Part shown: positions 55,682 through 64,000 of the stretch, in pieces
How the letters are laid out: each line of letters opens with the position of its first letter
Numbering within the stretch: the first letter of the stretch is position 1
Assembly: GCF_021533215.1 (NCBI RefSeq)
Contig: NZ_JAJNKA010000003.1
Location: 434,001 to 498,000 of the forward strand
DNA: 64,000 nt
Direction: 5' to 3'
Source: Portibacter lacus
Lineage (GTDB): Bacteria > Bacteroidota > Bacteroidia > Chitinophagales > Saprospiraceae
The notes under the pieces: generated by a model
The model's input: the letters and a program-made list of their open reading frames with translations, nothing else
Told to the model about the DNA's origin: nothing
The model's database searches: none
Translations under genes and position numbers: made by a program

Positions 55682-58600
55682 ATGGATTTTTGCCACCTAC
55701 ATTGCCACACCCAATATTCATTATTAGATGGAGCTTCCGATATCGGAACGATGATGGATAAGGCAGTTCGAGATGGACAAAAGGCTGTTGCACTTACCGA
55801 TCACGGGAATATGTTCGGTGCGTTCAAATTTGTTGCCGAGGCTAAAAAGAGAGGCATTAAAGCGATCGTAGGTTGTGAATTCTATCTTGTCGACGATCGT
55901 CACAAGCAATCATTTCTTAAGTCTAAAGGTGAAAAAGATAAGCGATATCACCAGTTGATGCTTGCTAAAAACCAGAAAGGCTACGAAAATCTCTCTAAAT
56001 TATGTTCTCTAGGATTCATGGAAGGCCTGTATGGAAAGTTTCCAAGAATTGACAAAGAACTTATTCTGCAGTATTCAGAAGGATTAATTGCAACAAGCTG
56101 CTGTATCGGTGCCGAAATTCCACAAGCGATATTAAGAGGAGATCTCGAAGGTGCTGAAAACAAATTAAAGTGGTGGATCGATCTATTAGGAGAGGATTTT
56201 TATATAGAATTACAGCGTCATAGAGGTCTAGAAAATATTGACCAAACTGGCGTTTCTCAAGAAGACATCAACCAAGTTTTACTAGGATTTGCTAAGAAAT
56301 ATGACGTTAAAGTCATCGCTACGAATGATGCCCATTATGTAGAGGAAGAAGATTCGAATCCACATGACATCTTACTATGTGTCAATACTGGAAATAAAAA
56401 GTTAGATGAAAACCGATTCAAATTTTCAAGTTCTGATTTTTATTTCAAGACCAAGCAGGAAATGACAAGCATCTTCAGTGATGTGCCGTTTGCGATCGAT
56501 AATACGATGGATATTTATAGTAAAATAGAAACTCCTCAGTTAGAGCGAGATATTCTATTACCTAACTTCCCGCTTCCTGCCCAATTTAAAAATCAACCAG
56601 ATTACCTCCGACACTTAGTTTATGAGGGATCGAAAATGAGGTATGGTGAAATCACAGAAGTGATTCGAGACCGAATTGAATTAGAGTTAGGTATTATAAA
56701 GAATATGGGATTCGATGGATACTTCCTCATCACCCAGGATTTCATTGCGGCAGCAAGAGATATGGGAGTGGCAGTAGGTCCAGGTAGAGGTAGTGCTGCA
56801 GGTTCCGTAGTTGCATACGCACTGAAGATTACGAATATCGATCCTATCGGATACAACCTACTTTTTGAGCGATTCCTAAACCCCGAGCGGATTTCAATGC
56901 CGGATATTGATATAGATTTTGATGATTATGGCCGACAACAAGTAATCGACTGGGTAGTCGATAAGTATGGGAGGAACCAAGTAGCGCAGATCATCACTTT
57001 CGGTACGATGGCTGCAAAGTCCAGTATTCGTGATGTTGCAAGGGTGATGGACTTACCACTAGATGAAAGTGATAGAATTGCAAAATTAGTACCGTCTAAA
57101 CCTGGTACTAAGTTCAAAAGTATATTTGGAGTAACGGAAGCAGAAGCGAAAGCAAAATGGCAAGGTGATGACTTCAGTGCAGTCCAGAAATTACAAGAAA
57201 TTTCTAAGCAGAATGATCTATCAGGTCAGGTGTTAACATTGGCACAGAAACTAGAAGGATCTATAAGAAATACAGGTATACACGCAGCAGGTGTCATCAT
57301 TGCGCCAGATGATATAACTAATTATATACCAGTCTCAGCTTCGAAAGATACAGATCTACTGATTACTCAGTTCGACGGAAGTGTAGTAGAAGATGCCGGA
57401 ATGCTAAAAATGGATTTCCTGGGTCTGAAAACATTATCCATTATAAAAGATGCTATCGAAAACGTCGTTCTTCGATTCGGTGAAGAAAAGCGCATCGATC
57501 CAGATGATATTCCTGTAGATGATGAAAAAACTTATGAATTATTCCAACGAGGAGACACCATCGGAATATTTCAGTTTGAGTCTGAGGGAATGAGAATGAA
57601 TCTTAAGGAATTAAAGCCTACTAACATTGAGGATTTAATTGCCATGAATGCATTATATCGTCCAGGCCCGATGGATCACATTCCTTCTTTTATCCGTAGA
57701 AAGCACGGCGAAGAGGAAATTGTCTACCCTCACGAGTGGTTAGAAGATCTGCTCAAACCCACGAACGGTATTATGGTTTACCAAGAGCAAATCATGCAAA
57801 CCGCCCAGATCATGGCGGGTTACTCACTAGGCCAAGCAGATATGCTTAGACGGGCCATGGGTAAAAAGAAGAAAAGTGAAATGGATCGTCACAATGAAAT
57901 ATTTGTGAAAGGTGCTGTCGAAAAAGGAGTAGACAAAGACCAAGCAAATGATATATTTCAGATCATGGCCAAGTTTGCAGAGTATGGTTTTAACCGATCT
58001 CATGCTGCTGCCTATTCGATCCTTGCCTTCCAGACCGCTTATCTGAAAGCCCACTACCCTGCCGAATTTATGGCTTCCGTTCTTACCCATAATAAAAATG
58101 ATATGGATAAGATCAACTTCTTCTTAAGAGAAGCGAAACGGGTAGGCGTGAAAGTGCTAGGTCCGGATATCAATGAAAGCCACTTGAATTTCACGGTTAA
58201 CGATGCTGGAGATATTCGTTTCGGCTTGTCGGCGTTAAAAGGTGTAGGAGAAGGCCCAGTGAGCGAGATTCTTAGAGGAAGAACCACTGATGGCCCTTTT
58301 AAGAATATTTTCGATCTTACTAAACGGTTAAACTTAAGGGCCGTAAATAAGAAATGCTTAGAAAGTCTAGTTCTCGGTGGCGCCTTTGATTCTACCGACG
58401 ACGGAAACAGGGCTAGGTATTTTCAGCCGTCTGACAAGTATGACACCTATATAGAGCATGCATCTAAATACGGGAACGATTACCAAGCACAGAAATCAAT
58501 GTCTGAAAATTCCCTTTTCGGCGACTTGAGTGAAATGTTTTTGACAGAGCCAGAAATCCCAGTTTGTGAACCGTGGAATTCATTAGAGAAGTTAGAAAAG

Positions 58601-59209
58601 GAGAAGTTAGTAACAGGAATCTATATCAGTGGTCATCCGCTCGATGACTACCAATTAGAGATTAAGAATTTCACGAATTGTCCATTAGACAAGGCACAAG
58701 ATGTATATGGCACCACATTAAAAATGGCAGGGCTAGTTACGCAAGCTTTCCACGGTGTATCTAAGAGAGGTACTGGATATTGCCGATTTGCATTGCAGGA
58801 TTATAATGGAACGTTAGAACTGGCACTTTTCTCTGAAGATTTTATGAAGTATAATGACTTAATTCAGAATGGTGAAGTGCTTTATATCGAAGGTCATTTT
58901 GAGAAAAACAAACACAGTGATCGAGTATTTTTTAAAACGAAGGACATTAAGTTGTTAGATACCATCGGGAAGCAGCTTACTAAGTTTATTACCGTTTTAA
59001 TACCAGCGAAGTATGTTAACCAAGACTTTATAGAAGATTTAAGCGCATTATGCACAACACACGAAGGAGAACATAAGTTAAAAATGGTAGTGATCGATCG
59101 TAAAGAAAAAGTGAAACTGAATCTGATCTCGAATCAATACAAAGTGAATGTTAACCACGAATTTGTGGCTGTACTAGATAAAATGAACATTAAATATCGT
59201 TTGAATTAG
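55682..59209 (+). CDS. dnaE: DNA polymerase III alpha subunit
   Basis: Replicative polymerase catalytic subunit, 1175 residues. The N-terminal PHP domain (residues 1-270) keeps metal-binding residues (HLHCHTQYSLLDG, ALTDHGNMFGAFKF, ATNDAHYVEEED). The polymerase core has GPGRGSAAGSVVAYAL, the catalytic aspartates in PDIDIDFDDYGR near residue 410, and GYSLGQADMLRRAMGKKK. A helix-hairpin-helix region and an OB-fold (about 985-1065; LKMAGLVTQAFHGVSKRGTGY) complete it. The separate proofreading DnaQ subunit is not in the window. Its stop codon is followed without any gap by the ATG of a thioredoxin-like gene. Confidence 0.98.
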   Translation: MDFCHLHCHTQYSLLDGASDIGTMMDKAVRDGQKAVALTDHGNMFGAFKFVAEAKKRGIKAIVGCEFYLVDDRHKQSFLKSKGEKDKRYHQLMLAKNQKGYENLSKLCSLGFMEGLYGKFPRIDKELILQYSEGLIATSCCIGAEIPQAILRGDLEGAENKLKWWIDLLGEDFYIELQRHRGLENIDQTGVSQEDINQVLLGFAKKYDVKVIATNDAHYVEEEDSNPHDILLCVNTGNKKLDENRFKFSSSDFYFKTKQEMTSIFSDVPFAIDNTMDIYSKIETPQLERDILLPNFPLPAQFKNQPDYLRHLVYEGSKMRYGEITEVIRDRIELELGIIKNMGFDGYFLITQDFIAAARDMGVAVGPGRGSAAGSVVAYALKITNIDPIGYNLLFERFLNPERISMPDIDIDFDDYGRQQVIDWVVDKYGRNQVAQIITFGTMAAKSSIRDVARVMDLPLDESDRIAKLVPSKPGTKFKSIFGVTEAEAKAKWQGDDFSAVQKLQEISKQNDLSGQVLTLAQKLEGSIRNTGIHAAGVIIAPDDITNYIPVSASKDTDLLITQFDGSVVEDAGMLKMDFLGLKTLSIIKDAIENVVLRFGEEKRIDPDDIPVDDEKTYELFQRGDTIGIFQFESEGMRMNLKELKPTNIEDLIAMNALYRPGPMDHIPSFIRRKHGEEEIVYPHEWLEDLLKPTNGIMVYQEQIMQTAQIMAGYSLGQADMLRRAMGKKKKSEMDRHNEIFVKGAVEKGVDKDQANDIFQIMAKFAEYGFNRSHAAAYSILAFQTAYLKAHYPAEFMASVLTHNKNDMDKINFFLREAKRVGVKVLGPDINESHLNFTVNDAGDIRFGLSALKGVGEGPVSEILRGRTTDGPFKNIFDLTKRLNLRAVNKKCLESLVLGGAFDSTDDGNRARYFQPSDKYDTYIEHASKYGNDYQAQKSMSENSLFGDLSEMFLTEPEIPVCEPWNSLEKLEKEKLVTGIYISGHPLDDYQLEIKNFTNCPLDKAQDVYGTTLKMAGLVTQAFHGVSKRGTGYCRFALQDYNGTLELALFSEDFMKYNDLIQNGEVLYIEGHFEKNKHSDRVFFKTKDIKLLDTIGKQLTKFITVLIPAKYVNQDFIEDLSALCTTHEGEHKLKMVVIDRKEKVKLNLISNQYKVNVNHEFVAVLDKMNIKYRLN

Positions 59210-59725
59210 ATGATTTATTTATTATTTTTTTTAGGTCAATTTTTTAATAGTAGTTCCATAATAAGTGTTACTACTTATGAATATGCGTCGGCTTCTGACA
59301 CTTTAAGGTATCAGATTTTCGAACACTATGATGATTTAGAAAAAGAAATTCTTGTCCCTAAAGACGGAGAAATTCTAGTGGTCAATTTTTGGGCTACTTG
59401 GTGTGGACCTTGTGTTAAGGAACTACCTTATTTCGAGGAATTCAATGCTGCTAACAAAGACCGCAATATCAAAACAATATTAGTCAGTCTAGATTTTACA
59501 AACCAACTCAAGAAACGATATGTTCCATTCATAGAAAAACATCAACTTAAGTCTGAATTGTATATCCTAGATGATATGGATGCTAATACTTGGATCGACA
59601 AAGTGGATCCTTCTTGGTCAGGTACAATTCCAGCAACACTGATTATAAGAGGAAGTGAACGTGTATTTACTGAAACCGAAATGGAGTCGGTAGAAGATAT
59701 AGAAAACTTAATTAAGCAACTCTAA
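59210..59725 (+). CDS. TlpA-like thioredoxin-fold protein
   Basis: A 171-residue protein with the redox motif WCGPC (NFWATWCGPCVKELPYFEEF) in a TlpA/ResA-type thioredoxin fold; the cis-proline block reads GTIPATLII. A hydrophobic start (IYLLFFLGQFF) suggests membrane anchoring or export, so it should work in the periplasm, for example in cysteine reduction or cytochrome maturation. Its ATG abuts the dnaE stop codon, so it is read from the same transcript by re-initiation. The pairing with dnaE need not be functional. Confidence 0.9.
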   Translation: MIYLLFFLGQFFNSSSIISVTTYEYASASDTLRYQIFEHYDDLEKEILVPKDGEILVVNFWATWCGPCVKELPYFEEFNAANKDRNIKTILVSLDFTNQLKKRYVPFIEKHQLKSELYILDDMDANTWIDKVDPSWSGTIPATLIIRGSERVFTETEMESVEDIENLIKQL

Positions 59726-59738
59726 AATAAAAAATGTT

Positions 59739-60350
59739 ATGAAAAATGTATTTCTAAAAAGCTCAGCTTTACTGTTATTGTTCTTTTTTACTTTGGCGCT
59801 GACTGGGCCCGCTGATGGTTACAAAGTAGGTGATAAAGCAACTAATTTCTCCTTGAAAAACATCGATGGTGAAATGGTTTCGCTAAGTGATTATCCGGAC
59901 GCGAAAGGCTACATTGTTATTTTTACCTGCAACGAATGTCCGTATGCTAAGATGTATGAAGATCGAATCAATGAATTAAATAATAAGTACGCTTCACAAG
60001 GATATCCTGTAATTGCAATTATGCCGAATGACCCGAATATGCAGCCAGGTGACAGTTTCGAAAACATGCAGAAAAGAGCCAAGGAAAAGGGTTTTACGTT
60101 TCCATACCTAATAGATGAGGGTCAAGAAATATTTCCTCAGTATGGTGCACAGAAAACACCACACGTATACTTGTTAGACTCAGATCATATAGTAAAATAT
60201 ATCGGAGCAATCGATAACAATCCGAAAGATCCAAGTGCGGCAAGTGAAAAGTATGTTGAAAATGCAATCGAAGCGCTAGAAGCCGGAAGTAATCCTGATC
60301 CGAGCATGACTAAGGCAGTAGGATGCGGAATCAAGAAAAAAAGAGCGTAA
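59739..60350 (+). CDS. Redoxin (AhpC/TSA-like thioredoxin-fold) exported protein
   Basis: A 203-residue exported protein (signal peptide ending LALTGPADG or close by). It has a peroxiredoxin-like thioredoxin fold: DKATNFSLKNIDGEMVSLSDY, then IVIFTCNECPYAKMYEDRI with a CxxC-type pair (CNEC), and the cis-proline in QKTPHVYLLDSD. The CNECPYAK site is found in the redoxin group often annotated as thioredoxin family protein rather than in true AhpC enzymes. It follows the TlpA-like gene by 13 bases and ends in a strong terminator; three genes (dnaE and these two) form the unit. Confidence 0.9.
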   Translation: MKNVFLKSSALLLLFFFTLALTGPADGYKVGDKATNFSLKNIDGEMVSLSDYPDAKGYIVIFTCNECPYAKMYEDRINELNNKYASQGYPVIAIMPNDPNMQPGDSFENMQKRAKEKGFTFPYLIDEGQEIFPQYGAQKTPHVYLLDSDHIVKYIGAIDNNPKDPSAASEKYVENAIEALEAGSNPDPSMTKAVGCGIKKKRA

Positions 60351-60392
60351 GTGAACCTTTAAGCTTCATTTATACAAAAATTAATTTCAGAT

Positions 60393-60434
60393 AAAAAAGG
60401 TAGCCAATGCTTAGTGCGTTGGCTACCTTTTTTA
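60393..60434 (+). terminator. Intrinsic terminator of the dnaE unit
   Basis: AAAAAAGGTAGCCAA pairs fully with TTGGCTACCTTTTTT around an 11-base loop, with the T-run following, 43 bases after the redoxin stop codon. Confidence 0.92.
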
Positions 60435-60819
60435 ATTTCAGAAGATAGAGTAGCATTCAGATGCCAGTATTTATAATTAAAAGATCCTTTGAATTTAACT
60501 AGAGATCTAAATGTGAATGCAATGGCATCTGTGGTTGACCTGAATTTAGATCGAGAGAAAGGGAGTAAATTAAAACTAAGTGTCCTAGACTCTAGACAAA
60601 ACAAAATTAGAGTACCAAATTTGATGCAATTCTAAAATATCTATTGTGATATGTCGTCAATGAAAGAGATTTAATCGAGAGTATGAACACTAAAAAATTG
60701 ACATAAAAAAAGATGAGACTGACCTTCATTGCTTAAGCCAGTGCTCATCTTAATATTATTGAGTAATATATATTGTCTATAGCTATTAGGATAGCTATGT
60801 ATAAAAATCTTATTTCCTG
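60435..60819. other. Gene-free convergent interval
   Basis: About 385 bases between two terminators and the SprB-repeat gene. No credible coding frame: the only longer open frame spans the preceding terminator hairpin. Nothing else identified. Confidence 0.5.
60704..60752 (-). terminator. Intrinsic terminator of the SprB-repeat gene
   Basis: On the minus strand AAGATGAGCACTG pairs with CAGT-CTCATCTT (one bulge), followed by a run of seven T, about 70 bases after the stop codon at 60820. Confidence 0.7.
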
Positions 60820-63800
60820 CTATCTTAGAAGAGTGACATCTCCTCTGAGTAATACTTTTTCTTCATCGATTAAAGTTACCTTAGCATAGTAACTATATAC
60901 TCCAGGACCTACATCGACTCCATTTGCTCTACCATCCCAGCCATCAGTTCCGCCACTATTAGGGCTTAAGTTTCTAATTTGATACATTTCATTCCCCCAT
61001 CTGTCAAAAACTCTGAATTCATCTATACTCTGAATTCCTCGTCCTGTGAAGGCATTAAAATAATCATTGAAACCATCTCCATTAGGTGAAAAGGCATTCG
61101 GAAAGAACACTCGTACAATCTTAATGACCTCTACTAGGAGTTCATCTTCTGCAGTACATCCTTGGTCATCTTCTACATTTACCGTGTAGAGAGTAGTTTT
61201 GTTCGGGAAGATGGCAATTCTGCTGCAATCATCATTCAAGCATCCAAAATCTGTATTGGGCTCCCAATTTAAAGCATTAATTGGGTTAGGGCCTTCTACA
61301 ATTACATTGATAACCGTAGAACTATCGCCCAGGTCAACTTGGATATCTGGTCCTAGATTCAAAATCAATTCCTCTGGTTGTTCAATGGTAAGTGTGGTAT
61401 CAAATGAACATCCTGTATTATCAAAGATGGCAATATCGTATACCCCTGCAAAAACATTGGCACAACTATCAATATCCATCAAAGGTCCATTGTTAATTGA
61501 GAATCTAAATCCTGCTCCTGAACCACCAAAAACTTCATTGATACTAATACACGTTCTATCGCCGAAGCAAATAGGCTCAGCTGGTGTAGGAATATCTGCG
61601 GTTATAGGTTCTGGGGACATTATGATATAGGAAGTTGAATCGATACATCCATTAGCATCCGTCACCGTCACTTTATATTCACCAGGTCCTAGTCCACTTG
61701 CCGAACTCGAGGTAGAAATAGCTCCTTCCCAAGCATAATTGTATCCGCTTATCTCATCACCTCCTACGACATCTATAAATACAACACCATCTTCATCACT
61801 ACTACAACCTAAGTCAATCGTCTCATCTGCAATACTAGCAACCAATGAATCTGGTTCTAAAATTTCTATGGAATCAAGTGTAATACACCCATTCCCATCC
61901 GCTAATACATATCTATGAAACCCTGGAGTTAAGTCTGTAACAGAAGCTGCATCGACACCCTGATCTGGCCAGAAATAAAGGTAGCCTCCTGATCCTCCCA
62001 TAGAAGCTAGTGTCGCACTACCATCATCATCACCAAAACAAGTTATATTTTCTTGAACAAATGAATCAGGATCTAACATTAACGAATCAGGCGCAGAAAT
62101 GGTAAAAAACAAAGTATCAAAACATAATTCATCTACCACGACCACGAACTGTTCTCCTGCTGCCAAATTAGTTGCAGTAGAAGTGTTATTATTAGATAAT
62201 GGATCCTCTTCACCTGAAGACCAGATAAATCCATACCGCCCATTGTCTACAACTCCCCCACTTGCAGTAACCGTTGCAGAACCATCTGTAGAATAAGAAC
62301 ACAATGTAGGATTAGAGTTGTCTAATACTATATTGATTCCATTTGGTGCAGTTAACGTTAATGTGTCTACTTTAGAACAACCATCTACTTGGGTAACCGT
62401 TACGAAGTAATCACCTGCAGGAATGTTAGACAATACTTCAGATCCATTATCATTAGGGTGATCCCAAACATAAGTATAATCACCTGGATCGTTTACTGAA
62501 ATTGCCAGATTTCCATCAGGACTATTAGTACATGTAGGTTCTGTCGGAATAACATTATAGGTAAAATCTGCACCTTCTAATATTTCTCTTGAATCCGTCT
62601 GAACACAACCCATTGCATCCGTTATCGTCAGATTATATACACCTGGGCCTAAATCTTCTATCTTCGCTGTATTGTAAGGGCCGCCTGGGCCTTCCCAAAG
62701 GTAAGTTTCACTTCCATCTCCATCTACAATTCTGACTTCCAGCCCTCCTGTTGTATTTCCTTCACAACCGATGTTGTCAATGATAATTCCTTCTATCGTA
62801 AAAGAAGCGTTCTGAACCAATGTAAAATCTCTGATATCCGTACAACCATTCGCATCCGTCACGGTCACTTCATAACTACCTGCATCTAGGCCCGTACGAT
62901 CTTCATCTGTAACACCATCATTCCATAAGAAAGTATAAGGCATCACACCACCTTCTGGATCGATGCCGATTGTTCCTCCATCAGTAGACGTACATGGGTA
63001 TGCAGCTGATGCATTCGTAATCAATGGTTCTGGATCTATTAAAGTAAATGTAGTATCTACACGACAACCATTTATTTCATCTGTCAATGTAAGTGAATAG
63101 GTTCCCGCTCCTAACGTTTGGAAAAATACGTGATCAGGTCCATTCACTTTTATACCTGCTGGATCTGTAGGCGAATTATTCGCATCCAGATTAAAGGCTT
63201 CCCCGTCGCTAAACTCCCCATAAACTCTGAAACTTGCATCGGTATCACCTGCGCATAGTATATTTCTATCAAATTCAAATCTCGCTTCTAACTCCTTTTC
63301 TGGCTCAATGGTGAAAAATTCTTCCCAAACACAGCTTTTAGAATCTGTCACTTGAATTCCGATAAGGCCTCCTTGAACTTGATTATTGGTAACAACATCA
63401 CCAACATCAAAAGAAGTGGCCATCACATCTCCTTGCCATTTTATATTATAATCTCCACTCGAATTAGGTGTACCTCCTGTGATGGTTGCCGTTATTATAC
63501 CATTTGTAGATTCAAGACAGGTAGGCATTGCATCTACATTGATTTCTACATTTATAGGATCTGTACCTATAAACTCATTCCCAACAACACTACATCCATT
63601 CGCATCGGTTACCGTAACACTATAATTTCCTTGGGTTAATCGATCTATATTATCATTATTAAATATCAAGTTAGACCATTCGTAAGAATAAGAACCATCA
63701 GAAAAAGTTGTTCCTCCATTAACATTAGCTTGAATCTCTCCATTAGAGAAATTAAAACAAGAAGGATCTGTTCCAGTAAGATCTACACTTAATGGGTTTC

Positions 63801-64000
63801 CATTTCCGATGGTGACTGGGATGATAATATTAGTACCTGTAGCATCTGTAATTGATAATTGATACCCACTACCTGGTGCTAGGTTTCCTATAGAAATCAT
63901 AGAACCTTCCATTACGTTACTACCTGAAGTAGGTGAAAACGCACCTATTAATTGGTACGAGTATGGTCCTGTTCCTCCAAAAACTTGAAATGTAAGAGAA
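60820..64000 (-). CDS. Large SprB-repeat surface protein with T9SS type B C-terminus (N-terminal part outside window)
   Basis: More than 1060 residues of a surface protein; the frame is open to the right edge, so the internal ATG at 63912 is not the start. It has about ten full SprB-type repeats of 75-95 residues, each with a pattern of C near the start, GG...Y.Y.W in the middle, an L-x-x-G-x-Y-x-VTVTD-x-x-GC end and a P-E/D-x-L linker. The end is a gliding-motility-type sorting domain (VFFPNAFSPNGDGFNDYF, FRVFDRWGNEMYQ, GWDGRANGVDVGPGVYSYYAKV), which targets type B cargo through T9SS for surface attachment, usually with a PorP/SprF helper. It is likely an adhesin or gliding-type protein. Its own helper gene is not seen. 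Confidence 0.93.
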   Translation of the reverse strand, partial: SLTFQVFGGTGPYSYQLIGAFSPTSGSNVMEGSMISIGNLAPGSGYQLSITDATGTNIIIPVTIGNGNPLSVDLTGTDPSCFNFSNGEIQANVNGGTTFSDGSYSYEWSNLIFNNDNIDRLTQGNYSVTVTDANGCSVVGNEFIGTDPINVEINVDAMPTCLESTNGIITATITGGTPNSSGDYNIKWQGDVMATSFDVGDVVTNNQVQGGLIGIQVTDSKSCVWEEFFTIEPEKELEARFEFDRNILCAGDTDASFRVYGEFSDGEAFNLDANNSPTDPAGIKVNGPDHVFFQTLGAGTYSLTLTDEINGCRVDTTFTLIDPEPLITNASAAYPCTSTDGGTIGIDPEGGVMPYTFLWNDGVTDEDRTGLDAGSYEVTVTDANGCTDIRDFTLVQNASFTIEGIIIDNIGCEGNTTGGLEVRIVDGDGSETYLWEGPGGPYNTAKIEDLGPGVYNLTITDAMGCVQTDSREILEGADFTYNVIPTEPTCTNSPDGNLAISVNDPGDYTYVWDHPNDNGSEVLSNIPAGDYFVTVTQVDGCSKVDTLTLTAPNGINIVLDNSNPTLCSYSTDGSATVTASGGVVDNGRYGFIWSSGEEDPLSNNNTSTATNLAAGEQFVVVVDELCFDTLFFTISAPDSLMLDPDSFVQENITCFGDDDGSATLASMGGSGGYLYFWPDQGVDAASVTDLTPGFHRYVLADGNGCITLDSIEILEPDSLVASIADETIDLGCSSDEDGVVFIDVVGGDEISGYNYAWEGAISTSSSASGLGPGEYKVTVTDANGCIDSTSYIIMSPEPITADIPTPAEPICFGDRTCISINEVFGGSGAGFRFSINNGPLMDIDSCANVFAGVYDIAIFDNTGCSFDTTLTIEQPEELILNLGPDIQVDLGDSSTVINVIVEGPNPINALNWEPNTDFGCLNDDCSRIAIFPNKTTLYTVNVEDDQGCTAEDELLVEVIKIVRVFFPNAFSPNGDGFNDYFNAFTGRGIQSIDEFRVFDRWGNEMYQIRNLSPNSGGTDGWDGRANGVDVGPGVYSYYAKVTLIDEEKVLLRGDVTLLR

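Noticed and set aside
60359-60604. 81-codon minus-strand open frame behind the redoxin gene
   Set aside because: It runs through the perfect terminator hairpin at 60393-60434 and has no recognisable features.

Overview
The window looks like a chromosomal segment of a marine-type Bacteroidota, plausibly near Saprospiria, although rank below phylum is inference. The support is: type IX secretion (T9SS) cargo tails on several proteins, a PorP/SprF-OmpA pair, a SprB-repeat surface protein with a gliding-motility type C-terminus, a hybrid two-component regulator of polysaccharide use, a complete Na+-translocating NADH:quinone oxidoreductase (NQR) operon, low GC, and TAnnTTTG promoter boxes. I saw no rRNA, tRNA, CRISPR array, phage or intact IS element.

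Layout. 1-3 kb: the start of an apolipoprotein N-acyltransferase-like gene, metG, and a divergent HEAT-like protein gene. 3.4-8.3 kb: three tandem paralogous secreted T9SS cargo genes, two sharing a 110-nt identical patch. 8.3-15 kb: nqrABCDEF on the minus strand, preceded by a PorP/SprF, OmpA-DUF1573 and PnuC operon (15.1-19.2 kb). 19.3-29 kb: DUF2279 protein, M14 carboxypeptidase, metF, a frameshifted remnant, a carboxypeptidase-regulatory-like protein, an orphan secreted protein and lon. 29.9-42.7 kb: a plus-strand carbohydrate locus (divergent GH92, hybrid sensor/AraC regulator, GH29 fucosidase, S1 sulfatase, a beta-propeller protein, a small membrane protein and a GH117/GH43-like propeller) that looks devoted to a fucose-containing, probably sulfated glycan. 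It has no SusC/SusD pair in the window.

42.8-47.9 kb is an accessory, decaying zone. It holds an HExxH lipoprotein, an orphan secreted protein, and a set of broken genes: a GH92 tail joined head to head to a metallophosphoesterase tail, and a cation-ATPase N-terminus joined to a frameshifted S41 peptidase tail. Next to them are a 15-unit TTA microsatellite and a small secreted protein. These junctions are the strongest unannotated signal in the window.

48-64 kb returns to core genes: parE, a hemolysin-III family protein, cvpA-like, obgE, adk, a C40 peptidase, rplY, dnaE with two thioredoxin-fold genes behind it, and a large SprB-repeat T9SS surface protein running off the right edge. All functions are read from motifs and family resemblance; no database search was run.
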